Shown here: piece after piece, positions 51,330-59,308 of the stretch
Layout: every line of letters begins with the position of its first letter
Position numbering within the stretch: position 1 is the first letter of the stretch
Source: Enterocloster asparagiformis
GTDB taxonomy: Bacteria; Bacillota; Clostridia; Lachnospirales; Lachnospiraceae
Assembly: GCA_018380885.1 (NCBI GenBank)
Contig: JAGZSY010000006.1
Span: forward strand, 62,001-126,000
DNA: 64,000 bases
Direction of reading: 5' to 3'
The notes under the pieces: generated by a model
The model's database searches: none
Told to the model about the DNA's origin: nothing
Seen by the model: only the letters and a program-made list of their open reading frames with translations
Translations under genes and position numbers: made by a program

Positions 51330-52121
51330 TTATTTCGCTTCCGCGCCATACACCTCAATCTGCGTCAGCGCCGGGAAGGGCGACGGGTCGTCCGCTTTGA
51401 TCAGGCGGCACAGCTTAAGCCAGGTGATGCCGCTCTTTTTCATGGAAATCACGTGGGGAGCAGCGCTTTTCTCCAGCTTTACGGTCTCGTCGGTGCCGTC
51501 GGAAAAAATGAAGGTCACCTGCTCCCACCAGTTGTCGTGGGGGAAATCAGCCCTGGTGTAAAGCACAATGCGGTCGAAATCCACGGCGCGGCCGAAGTCT
51601 AAGGTCAGCTCCGCATCGTCCTGCATGTTGATCCCCCAGGACTCGTAGGGCCAGACACCGTGGGAATCGTTTGCCACCGTGCCGTCGATGGCGTTTCGCG
51701 CCGCGAACACCGACTCGCCCCTGGTCTCCACATTGGCGCTGGCATGGGGATAACAGCCCCGGTCTCCATGCTGGTCCAGCACGTTCTTCGCCAGGTTTCT
51801 GTACGATACGATCTCGTGCTCCTGCGCCCCGCGCAGGGTCAGATAATGGCAGTCCCCGGTAAACACCTTGGGATTGTAGGAGGCTTTCTTCTCCTCAAAG
51901 GGAATATCGTAAACCAACTGCTCCCTGGTCATGTACACAAACGCCTCATCCATGGCGTCGTCCACCCGGACCACGTAGAATTTCCCCGCCTCCGGCACCT
52001 GGAATAAGATGCGGTCGCCGTCCTCATATTCGCCTTTCCAGACCAGAACCACCTGATCCTCCCCCTGGGCCTGGGCTCTTACGGCGCCGTCCCTGTCCAG
52101 AACTTTTATCATAGCTTCCAT
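51330..52121 (-). CDS. Carbohydrate-binding (F5/8 type C-like) protein
   Basis: A 263-residue protein without a signal peptide. The N-terminal ~110 residues are a beta-rich domain of unknown type; residues about 125-260 resemble a discoidin/F5-8 type C jelly roll (ETRGESVFAARNAIDGT, SWGINMQDDAELTLDFGR, VDFDRIVLYTRAD, LTQIEVYG). It sits 134 bp downstream of the beta-glucuronidase gene on the same strand, so it probably belongs to the same glycan function. AAGGAG with 9-nt spacing sets the ATG at 52121. Catalytic activity is not evident. Confidence 0.7.
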   Translation of the reverse strand: MEAMIKVLDRDGAVRAQAQGEDQVVLVWKGEYEDGDRILFQVPEAGKFYVVRVDDAMDEAFVYMTREQLVYDIPFEEKKASYNPKVFTGDCHYLTLRGAQEHEIVSYRNLAKNVLDQHGDRGCYPHASANVETRGESVFAARNAIDGTVANDSHGVWPYESWGINMQDDAELTLDFGRAVDFDRIVLYTRADFPHDNWWEQVTFIFSDGTDETVKLEKSAAPHVISMKKSGITWLKLCRLIKADDPSPFPALTQIEVYGAEAK

Positions 52122-52255
52122 ATTTTTACACTCCTTCTGTCTGACATATAATTCTGATAATCGCCCTCATTATAACACATTGTCCGGGCTTCTGTCATCG
52201 TGAAAAAATGCGCCCGGCCGCACGTCTGTACACCTGCCGGTTCGGCTGCCAAAAA

Positions 52256-54079
52256 TCACGGCCGCTTGTAGCCGAAGTTGGGGATAGCCGCCCAGCGCCT
52301 GCGCAGGAAATGGGCCGCCAGCTTGGGCCTGCGATCCCTGGTGAATACGCCCTTCCTGTTACCGTCCACCCGCATACATCCCTGAACCGTCCCGTAATCC
52401 GCAAAATTCCAGACCTGCTCGCCCATAAAAAAGCTGCGCTTGTCCAGCTCCCGGTCGATGCGCTCCAGGTATTCCGCCTGAAACTCCTCGCTGAACATTT
52501 CCGGCACGGTCATGTGCACGCCGGGCATGGTGTCCGCTCCGTACTCGGTGAGCATCACGGGCTTGCCCTGCTGCTCCCAGAAATCCAGCTCCAGATTCAG
52601 CGCGTAGCAGGCCGCGTCCAGGTCGCCGGACAGGTTGTACCACCCGTAATACCGGTTTAAACACACCACGTCCATGGTTCTGGTCACAATATCCCTGGTG
52701 TAATCGTTCTGGCAGCAGACAAAGGTCACCGGCCGGTTATCCGGGTCCAGGCGGTGGGCCAGATCGTAGAGGGAGCGCCAGTATTCATAGGCGGATTGGG
52801 GAAAATGCTCCGTATCCGGTTCATTTCCCAGGGACCACATGACCACGCAGGGGTGGTTCTTGTCGCGTTGGATCAGCTCCTCAAGCACCTGTTCATGGTA
52901 TTCCTTCAGCGGAAAGGTCTCGTAGGGGTTCTCCGCCTCCCCGGCGCCGATTCCCACAGCGGGAGTCTCGTCGATTACCACGATGCCCTCCTTGTCGCAG
53001 AGCTCGTACATCTCCTCCGCGTAGGGATAATGGCTGGTGCGGAACGAGTTGGCGTGTATCCAGTCTAACAGGCTTAAATCCCGGATGTTCAGGCAGAAGT
53101 CCAGTCCCCTGCCGTGGAAGGCGGAGTCCTCGTGCTTGCCGAAGCCCTTGAAATAGAAGGGTTCCCCGTTGATCAAAAACTGGGTGCCCCGCACCTGCAC
53201 AGTGCGGATGCCGAAGGTCTGCTCGTATATGTCCTGGCCGTAAGTCACCCGGGCCGTGTACAGGTAGGGAACTCCCGGCCGCGGCTGCCAGAGCCTTGCC
53301 CTGGGCACGCGAATCTCCCCGCTCCGGCCCCGGGCCCGGGCTGCGGTCAGCCCCTGCGCGTCCAGAATCTCCAGGCAGACGTCCTGTTGTTCCGTCCCCT
53401 CCTCATCGCCGCCTGTCTCCACCCGGTAGCGCACCAGGCCGTCCCTGCCGTCTACGCCGGGCACCAGCTCCAGATCCCGTATGTATTGCCGGGGGGTGGT
53501 ATAGATGCGCACCGGCCGGTTGATACCCGCATAATTAAAAAAATCGAAATTCGGCGCATTCTGCTGTCCGCGCCACTTTTTCGCCGCCTCCACGCTGGGC
53601 ACGCCGGGGTTGTCTGACCCGAAAAAGGCCGTGGCTCCCTCGTTGCCCACCGGCAGCGTGCTGTGGCTGATCCTGTTGTCCGCGGCAATGGTCAAAAGGG
53701 CTGTTTTTCCCGGCCGTATGAGGCCCGTGATCTCCGCCTCAAAGGGCAGGAATCCGCCCCTGTGCTCACAGATCAGGCCGCCGTCCAGCCAGACCAGCGC
53801 GTTGTGGGTCACCGCGTCCATCCTCAAAAACAGCCTCTGCCCCTGGTAAAACTCCGGTACGGTCACCTGCCGCTGATAGAACGCCCAGCCCCGGTGATTG
53901 CGGTATTCCCGCTTGTCCCTCTGGTCGTTGTAGGAAGCCGGAACCGCGATGCGCTCCGCATGTTCCAAAGGCCGGCTCTCCCAGTGCTGTTTAAGCCCTG
54001 TGCCGTCGTCCAGGCAAAAGCTCCACTCTCCGTCCAGGTTCATGACCGCCCTGGCGCGGTTTTCTCTCGGATATAGCAT
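52256..54079 (-). CDS. uidA: Beta-glucuronidase (GH2)
   Basis: A 607-residue glycoside hydrolase family 2 enzyme with sugar-binding (1-180), immunoglobulin-like (180-275) and TIM-barrel (275-600) domains. Acid/base E420 in SLGNEPDTE and nucleophile E512 in LTEYGADT are present. The C-terminal NRKGVFTRDRRPK carries the N-x-K motif that recognises the glucuronate carboxylate and distinguishes beta-glucuronidases. Length is as in E. coli UidA (603). No signal peptide, so it is cytoplasmic. It would release glucuronic acid from host or drug conjugates or from GAG disaccharides. AACAGGAG precedes the ATG. Confidence 0.9.
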   Translation of the reverse strand: MLYPRENRARAVMNLDGEWSFCLDDGTGLKQHWESRPLEHAERIAVPASYNDQRDKREYRNHRGWAFYQRQVTVPEFYQGQRLFLRMDAVTHNALVWLDGGLICEHRGGFLPFEAEITGLIRPGKTALLTIAADNRISHSTLPVGNEGATAFFGSDNPGVPSVEAAKKWRGQQNAPNFDFFNYAGINRPVRIYTTPRQYIRDLELVPGVDGRDGLVRYRVETGGDEEGTEQQDVCLEILDAQGLTAARARGRSGEIRVPRARLWQPRPGVPYLYTARVTYGQDIYEQTFGIRTVQVRGTQFLINGEPFYFKGFGKHEDSAFHGRGLDFCLNIRDLSLLDWIHANSFRTSHYPYAEEMYELCDKEGIVVIDETPAVGIGAGEAENPYETFPLKEYHEQVLEELIQRDKNHPCVVMWSLGNEPDTEHFPQSAYEYWRSLYDLAHRLDPDNRPVTFVCCQNDYTRDIVTRTMDVVCLNRYYGWYNLSGDLDAACYALNLELDFWEQQGKPVMLTEYGADTMPGVHMTVPEMFSEEFQAEYLERIDRELDKRSFFMGEQVWNFADYGTVQGCMRVDGNRKGVFTRDRRPKLAAHFLRRRWAAIPNFGYKRP

Positions 54080-54284
54080 ATTCTGTCGTCTCCTGTTCCG
54101 TCAAATCAACTTGTTTTCCACGTCGCAGACAGAATACCACGATGCCGTCCCCATTTCCATGAAATATTTCCGCTGAATCCTGTATAATTTAGCGGGGCTT
54201 TCCGGCAGCGCAAAGCTCCCCGCTCCGCCGCAGCCCTTCCGGCGCGAAGCGCTGCTCCGCGGCATGTCCCACTCACCATTCCAC

Positions 54285-54331
54285 GCAAAAAGCCGGACCG
54301 CGCGGTGTGTCTCACGCTTTCCGGCTTTTGC
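54285..54331. terminator. Terminator between FucO-like and beta-glucuronidase genes
   Basis: GCAAAAAGCCGGA (54285-54297) pairs with TCCGGCTTTTGC (54320-54331). On the minus strand the stem is followed by T5. It terminates the dehydrogenase gene ending at 54405. The remainder of 54080-54404 holds a smaller GC hairpin (about 54191-54226) and no gene. Confidence 0.7.
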
Positions 54332-54404
54332 CAGGTTGGGGACCGGGGAGCGCCGCGCCATGGCTGCGCCGCGCTCCCGGCCTCTTCTGTTATATTTCGG
54401 TTGA

Positions 54405-55553
54405 TTACATTAAGGACAGATACAGGTTCTTGATATCCTCGAAGGTCGGCTCCTTGGGGTTGCCGGGCTTGCAGGCGTCGTCCATGGCGGACTGGGTCAA
54501 AAAGTCCACATCCTCGGGTTTCACGATAGCCTTTAAGTCGGCGGGGATGCCCACGTCCGCGGACAGCTTCTTCACAGCGTCAACAGCAGCCTTGCGGTAC
54601 TCGTCCTGGCTCATGTTCTCCACGCCCTCGACGCCCATGGCAATGGCGATGTCTTTGAACTTGGTGCCGGTGCAGGGAGCGTTGTACTCCATCACGGTGG
54701 GCAGAAGGATGGCGTTGGCTACGCCGTGGGGAGTGTCGTACACAGCGCCCAGCGCATGCGCCATGGAGTGCACGATGCCCAGTCCGCAGTTGGAGAAGCC
54801 CATGCCGGTCAGGTACTGGCCCAGAGCCATGCCCTCCCGTCCCTCGGGGGTGTTGTCCACAGCGCCGCGCAGGCTTCTGGCAATCACCTCAATGGCCTTT
54901 AAGTTGAACATATCGGTCATCTCCCAGGCGCCCTTGGTGGTGTAGCCCTCGATGGCGTGGGTCAGAGCGTCCATACCGGTGGAAGCGGTCAGGCCCTTGG
55001 GCATGGAGGACATCATCTCCGGGTCAACCACTGCCACAACCGGGATATCATGGGTGTCCACGCAAACAAATTTGCGCTTCTTCTCAACATCGGTGATCAC
55101 GTAGTTGATGGTAACCTCTGCGGCGGTTCCCGCGGTGGTGGGAACAGCGATGATCGGCACGCAGGGATTCTTGGTGGGGGCCACGCCCTCTAAGCTTCTC
55201 ACGTCCTCAAATTCGGGGTTGGTGATGATGGTGCCCACGGCCTTGGCGGTATCCATGGAGGAACCTCCGCCGATGGCGACGATGTAGTCCGCTCCGGAAG
55301 CCTTGAAGGCGGCCACACCGGTCTGCACGTTCTCAATGGTGGGGTTGGGTTTGATATTGGAGTAGATCTCATACTCCAGTCCCGCCTCCTCTAAAACCTT
55401 GGTCACCTTGCTGGTCACGTTGAACTTGATCAGGTCCGGATCGGAGCAGACGAAGGCTTTCTTGAAGCCTCTGCTCTTTGCCACTCCTGCGATCTCCGCG
55501 ATGGCACCTGCGCCGTGATAGGAAGTTTCGTTCAGTACAATTCTGTTTGCCAT
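54405..55553 (-). CDS. fucO: Iron-containing alcohol dehydrogenase, FucO-like (lactaldehyde reductase)
   Basis: A 382-residue group III (iron-type) alcohol dehydrogenase. NAD-binding GGGSSMDTAKAVG, then PTTAGTAAEVT, then the metal-binding DALTHAIEGYTTK and VHSMAHALGAVYDTPHGVA. It has the exact length of E. coli FucO and the characteristic C-terminal CKPGNPKEPTFEDIKNLY block, so lactaldehyde/1,2-propanediol oxidoreductase is the best call, though related enzymes reduce other aldehydes. Preceded by GAAAAGGAGAAG. The upstream region carries an inverted repeat and a promoter with extended -10; a TetR/DhaS-type gene lies next. Confidence 0.85.
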   Translation of the reverse strand: MANRIVLNETSYHGAGAIAEIAGVAKSRGFKKAFVCSDPDLIKFNVTSKVTKVLEEAGLEYEIYSNIKPNPTIENVQTGVAAFKASGADYIVAIGGGSSMDTAKAVGTIITNPEFEDVRSLEGVAPTKNPCVPIIAVPTTAGTAAEVTINYVITDVEKKRKFVCVDTHDIPVVAVVDPEMMSSMPKGLTASTGMDALTHAIEGYTTKGAWEMTDMFNLKAIEVIARSLRGAVDNTPEGREGMALGQYLTGMGFSNCGLGIVHSMAHALGAVYDTPHGVANAILLPTVMEYNAPCTGTKFKDIAIAMGVEGVENMSQDEYRKAAVDAVKKLSADVGIPADLKAIVKPEDVDFLTQSAMDDACKPGNPKEPTFEDIKNLYLSLM

Positions 55554-55621
55554 TGTTATCTTCTCCTTTTCTTTGAAAATGCTTCCGGCCCTGACGGGCC
55601 TTTGTGTTATTCATTGTTAAT

Positions 55622-55677
55622 ATTATAACAACGCCGAAAATAAAAAGAAAGTGACAAACTCATCGGTCTGTCACTTT
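55622..55677 (-). promoter_or_regulatory. fucO promoter and adjoining inverted repeat
   Basis: A minus-strand extended -10 (TGTTATAAT, hexamer 55627-55622) lies 69 nt before the ATG. Immediately upstream AAAGTGACA (55648-55656) and TGTCACTTT (55669-55677) form an inverted repeat over the -35 region. It could be the operator of the neighbouring TetR-type regulator or, being followed by a T-rich stretch, that gene's terminator. Confidence 0.5.
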
Positions 55678-55763
55678 TCCTTATTTTTTGTGCATATTGT
55701 CCATTTTACTTGGCTATTTTATCCAGACATTATGGGAATGATCCCCTGAGCCCTGTTCAGCCC

Positions 55764-56330
55764 TCACAGCAGCTCCAGCCTGCCGAACACTTCCGCCAGT
55801 TTGGGCGGCATGGCCTCCACCAGGGTCCTGGCCATCTGCTCCGGGGAATCCTTCATCCCCCCCAGCACCCATTTGACCGTCATATACACCGAGCCCTGGC
55901 AGTACATTTCCAGCAGGAAATGCAGCTCGTCGCTCAGGGGCTGGCTGGTCTTGCGGGCGATTAGGTCCGTGTAAAACTGGAGGATCAGCTCAAAATCGTG
56001 CTCCTTCAGCGAGTTCTGGTCGTCGGAGCGGAACGCCTCGGTGAAAAACACCTTCTCATTGAGGATAAAGGCAAATTTCTGGGTCAGGCTCTCCCCCACC
56101 GTATGGCCCATGCCGATCTGCTCAAAGGATTGCAGCACCAGCTTGTCGAAATACCAGTTGATCAGGTCGTACTTGTCCAGGAAATTCCGGTAAAAGGTCT
56201 GCCGGGTGACCCCGCAGCCCTCCACGATATTCTTCACTGTAATCTTGTCCACCGGCGCGGTTTTCATGCACTCCTTGATGGAGTTCGCCAGCTTATATTT
56301 TGTTTTCTCCTGCTTGCCGATTTCCGCCAT
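55764..56330 (-). CDS. TetR family regulator, DhaS-like
   Basis: A 188-residue TetR-family protein: helix-turn-helix about residues 8-55 (KITVKNIVEGCGVTRQTFYR NFLDKY) and a C-terminal domain like that of DhaS-type activators (QMARTLVEAMPPKLAE). It reads into the FucO-like gene on the same strand, so it likely regulates it. GAGGGGCGG precedes the ATG. A perfect GC hairpin lies at the very start of its own transcript. Confidence 0.8.
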   Translation of the reverse strand: MAEIGKQEKTKYKLANSIKECMKTAPVDKITVKNIVEGCGVTRQTFYRNFLDKYDLINWYFDKLVLQSFEQIGMGHTVGESLTQKFAFILNEKVFFTEAFRSDDQNSLKEHDFELILQFYTDLIARKTSQPLSDELHFLLEMYCQGSVYMTVKWVLGGMKDSPEQMARTLVEAMPPKLAEVFGRLELL

Positions 56331-56355
56331 TGGTCAACGCCGCCCCTCATAGTTT

Positions 56356-56416
56356 GGCGGGAGCGCGAACGCTCCCGCCTGATTACCATTATAAGGGACT
56401 TTGCCCTGGATTTCAA
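56356..56416 (-). promoter_or_regulatory. Promoter of the DhaS-like gene with a leader hairpin
   Basis: Minus-strand TTGAAA (56416-56411), 17-nt spacer, TATAAT (56393-56388). The expected start site near 56381 is followed at once by a 10-bp perfect hairpin, GGCGGGAGCG/CGCTCCCGCC (56356-56379), with no T tract. The hairpin may stabilise the mRNA, act as an operator, or end transcription from the upstream MMPL operon. Confidence 0.7.
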
Positions 56417-56434
56417 CTAAAATGCGTCCGGTTG

Positions 56435-59308
56435 TCAGCGCTCCTTAAAGATGGAGACGATGGCCTTCCACATCTTCACCAGCACGTTCCACATCCGTCG
56501 AAGGGGGCTGACATGCTCTTTCTCGGTCTCCACGTCCGTGGGCTTGCCGTCATCGTCGTCCAGGCTGATTTCGTCGGTACGCAGGACAATCTGCAGGGTC
56601 TTTGGCGCCTTGTTCCGATCCGAGGTGAAGGATACCTTCTCGGCCCCCGGATCGATGAACAGAAACCTGTTGTCAGTGTCGAATTTGTCCAGCTCGTTGT
56701 CCAGGGTATCCTTCATAGTGCGCCCGGCTCTGCGCATGGCCGCGGTGCTGTCCAGGATTTCCAGGCTCTTGTCCAGAAGCTCCATGCTGCCACGCAGGCT
56801 CTCCCTGGCGGCCGCGTCAAAATCATCGCTGCTGTTTTTCAGCGTGTTCTGTAAAATGGTCATGGTGCTGATTCCGCTGTTTAACGCCTCGGTGGTCCGG
56901 TTCACCAGCTCTTTCGCGTCCGTCAGCGCATCCTGTAAATCCGGGTAGTAGACGTCCAGGGAATCGTTTAACGCCGTGATGTCCTCGATGAGGAAATCCA
57001 GGTTGTCGATCAGTTCCCTGCTGTATTTCGCCGCATCCGCGGTGTTGCTTGTCATCTCGCTCATGGTGCTGACCAGGTCGCCGCTCTGTTTGGAGAGCTG
57101 CTCCAGAAGCTGACGCTTGGCAAAGAGACTGGCCGCCACCTCGGACGGCGCCAGGGGATAATCCGACCCGGCGGCTGTCACCAGGGGCGCGCTGTGAGGT
57201 GTGATGGCTGCCACAAGACCACTGCCGTCCCGGTTCTTCGCGCCGGCCCGGAGGCTGATTTCCGCGGCCCCGCCGCCTGTACCTGCGCTTTTGCCCGCGC
57301 TGACGGCGGTGCCGGATTCTGCGCTGTTATTTCCAGCGGTAACGCCGCCGGACGTGCCGGTGTCACCGGAAACGCCTGCGCCGGATGAACCTGCCTCGCC
57401 GCTTGTACCGCTTCCGCTGCCCGCGCCGCTTCCGCCTGACACGTCGCTTCCGCCCGCTGCGCTGCTTCCACCTGCCGCACTGTTTCCGCCCGCCGCATTG
57501 CTTCCGTCTCCTACGCTATTTCCGCCTGCCGCGCTGCTTCCGCCCGCTGCGCTGCTTCCGTCTCCCGCACTGCTTCCGGCCGCCGCGCTGTTTCCGCCCG
57601 CCGCGCTGCTTCCGCCCGCCGCGTTGCTTCCATCTCCTACGCTGTTTCCGCTCTCGGTACTGTTTCCGTCCGCTGTGCTGCTTCCTTCTCCCGCACTGCT
57701 TCCTTCTCCCGCGCCGCTTCCGCCCGCCGCACTACTTCCATCCGCCGCACCGCTTCCGCTTCCCGCGGTCTCGCTTCCGCCCTTGTCGCCTCCGGCCGTA
57801 TTCCCACCACCGGCGTCCGTACCTGCGCCGCCGGATGTGTTTCCGCCGCCCGCAGCATTTCCGCCATCCGCAGCATCCCCGCCGCCCGCAGCATTTCCGC
57901 TTCCGCCATTCTCATCCCCGGCGGCGTTTCCGCCTGTGGCCGAGCTGCTGCCCGAGCCGCCGCCCTGGCTGTTCGCGTCGCCGGCGCTGTTGTCCGCGGG
58001 GCTTTTGTTCTCCGCCGCGCCGGTGCTTCCGCTTCCGGCGCCCGCGGACCGGGCGTTCTCAGGCATATCGTAATAATCCTCGTCAATGTCCATCAGCGCC
58101 TGCTGTATGCTGGAAATACCGGTCAGCGTCACCTGCTCGTTGGCCTGGAACTGGGCGTCCAGGGCAATCACCTGGAGCATCAGCTCCTGAATCTCCGGCA
58201 GCTCCGTGGACAGACTGTCCATGCTGTTCTCCACGTGCTTCAGCCGCGTGTGCAGCTTGCGCAGGGGGTCCTGCATCTGCCCCAGGGTGTCCACTATATT
58301 GTTCATGCCGTTGTGCACCACCTCCGCCGAGTCCTTGGCGGTCTGCAGATGGGGCACCATGGTCTCCATCTGTCCCGACATGGCGGTCAGAGCTGCCAGC
58401 GTCTGGTCGTTTCCGGCCAGAATGTCGTCCTTGGAGCCGCTCCAGGTCTGCCTGGCATTCTCCGCGGACTGTAAACCGGACTGCACCTGGTTCACGCCGT
58501 CCCGCATGGACTCCACGGACCTGGCCATCTGCTCCAGGCTGTCGTAGAGCTCATCCCCGGCGTCCTGCCAGGTGTCCTTGGCTTCCTTCAAATCCTTGAT
58601 GTGCTCCAGGTCCTCCACCGTGCCCGGGGCCATGGCCATGATCACGCCGATGGTCTCGAAGCTGTCCGTGCCGATGCGCACCGTGTAGTCCCCCTCCTCG
58701 CCTGGCAGAGCCGTGAACACCACCGCCGTGGTTTCTCCCAGATTCTGGGTCTGAGCCCCCTCAGCGTCCACGCTGTAACACTTGCTCATATCCACAGGCA
58801 CCGCCACCATCAACAGCATGTTGTTGCGGTAATACTCCCTGGCGCCGTCGTTGGGCGTGGCCTTTACATTGATTTCAATGAGCCCGGAAGCCCCGGCCAG
58901 ACGGTCCGCGTTCACAGGCACGCCGTTTAACTTGTAGGACACGTCGAAATCCCAGGGCAGCGTCACCTGGTCGCTGCCCATGGTGCACTGGTAATAGAAG
59001 CGCCCAGTCTGGTCCGCGGGCATGGTCCAGGTCACCGTCCCGTCACCGATTTGGGGGGCGGCGCTGTTTGACATATTCACTACATTCTCATAAGTTCCGT
59101 AATCCGTATACTCCGTATTGCCGTTGAAATTACAGCTCTTCACCACGTTGACCTTGCTGGTTTTCCCGTAGTAATCCAGGTTCACGTACATGGTTTCATC
59201 CACGTCCACCCCGGCCGGCGCGCCGTAAACATCGCCTGTTCCGCCTATGTTGGTGCACAGCATAAGGCCCGCCAACACGGCCGCCGTGATTCTTCTGCTA
59301 TATTTCAT
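56435..59308 (-). CDS. Secreted repeat-rich coiled-coil protein of the MMPL operon
   Basis: A 957-residue exported protein. The signal peptide ends at about VYG. Residues about 30-240 form a beta-rich domain; about 240-430 is a coiled coil; about 440-680 is a low-complexity tract of Gly/Ser/Ala/Asn repeats (SSAAGGN-type units); about 720-900 is a second coiled coil (LVSTMSEMTSNTADAAKYSR). It ends in a basic amphipathic helix. ATG at 59308 has better spacing to GGAGG than the ATG at 59314. It overlaps the MMPL gene by 11 bp. Paired MMPL and coiled-coil secreted proteins of this kind suggest a YhgE/Pip-like role in export or surface assembly; function unknown. Confidence 0.75.
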   Translation of the reverse strand: MKYSRRITAAVLAGLMLCTNIGGTGDVYGAPAGVDVDETMYVNLDYYGKTSKVNVVKSCNFNGNTEYTDYGTYENVVNMSNSAAPQIGDGTVTWTMPADQTGRFYYQCTMGSDQVTLPWDFDVSYKLNGVPVNADRLAGASGLIEINVKATPNDGAREYYRNNMLLMVAVPVDMSKCYSVDAEGAQTQNLGETTAVVFTALPGEEGDYTVRIGTDSFETIGVIMAMAPGTVEDLEHIKDLKEAKDTWQDAGDELYDSLEQMARSVESMRDGVNQVQSGLQSAENARQTWSGSKDDILAGNDQTLAALTAMSGQMETMVPHLQTAKDSAEVVHNGMNNIVDTLGQMQDPLRKLHTRLKHVENSMDSLSTELPEIQELMLQVIALDAQFQANEQVTLTGISSIQQALMDIDEDYYDMPENARSAGAGSGSTGAAENKSPADNSAGDANSQGGGSGSSSATGGNAAGDENGGSGNAAGGGDAADGGNAAGGGNTSGGAGTDAGGGNTAGGDKGGSETAGSGSGAADGSSAAGGSGAGEGSSAGEGSSTADGNSTESGNSVGDGSNAAGGSSAAGGNSAAAGSSAGDGSSAAGGSSAAGGNSVGDGSNAAGGNSAAGGSSAAGGSDVSGGSGAGSGSGTSGEAGSSGAGVSGDTGTSGGVTAGNNSAESGTAVSAGKSAGTGGGAAEISLRAGAKNRDGSGLVAAITPHSAPLVTAAGSDYPLAPSEVAASLFAKRQLLEQLSKQSGDLVSTMSEMTSNTADAAKYSRELIDNLDFLIEDITALNDSLDVYYPDLQDALTDAKELVNRTTEALNSGISTMTILQNTLKNSSDDFDAAARESLRGSMELLDKSLEILDSTAAMRRAGRTMKDTLDNELDKFDTDNRFLFIDPGAEKVSFTSDRNKAPKTLQIVLRTDEISLDDDDGKPTDVETEKEHVSPLRRMWNVLVKMWKAIVSIFKER

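Noticed and set aside
54307..54945. A 212-codon plus-strand frame opposite the FucO-like gene, downstream of a TATAAT
   Set aside because: It is antisense to a clear dehydrogenase gene and lacks a ribosome-binding site; the TATAAT at about 54182 has no -35 and no gene to serve.
57201..58073. A Pro/Leu-rich open frame opposite the Gly/Ser repeat tract
   Set aside because: It is the complement of the low-complexity coding repeats in the secreted MMPL partner; no start signal.
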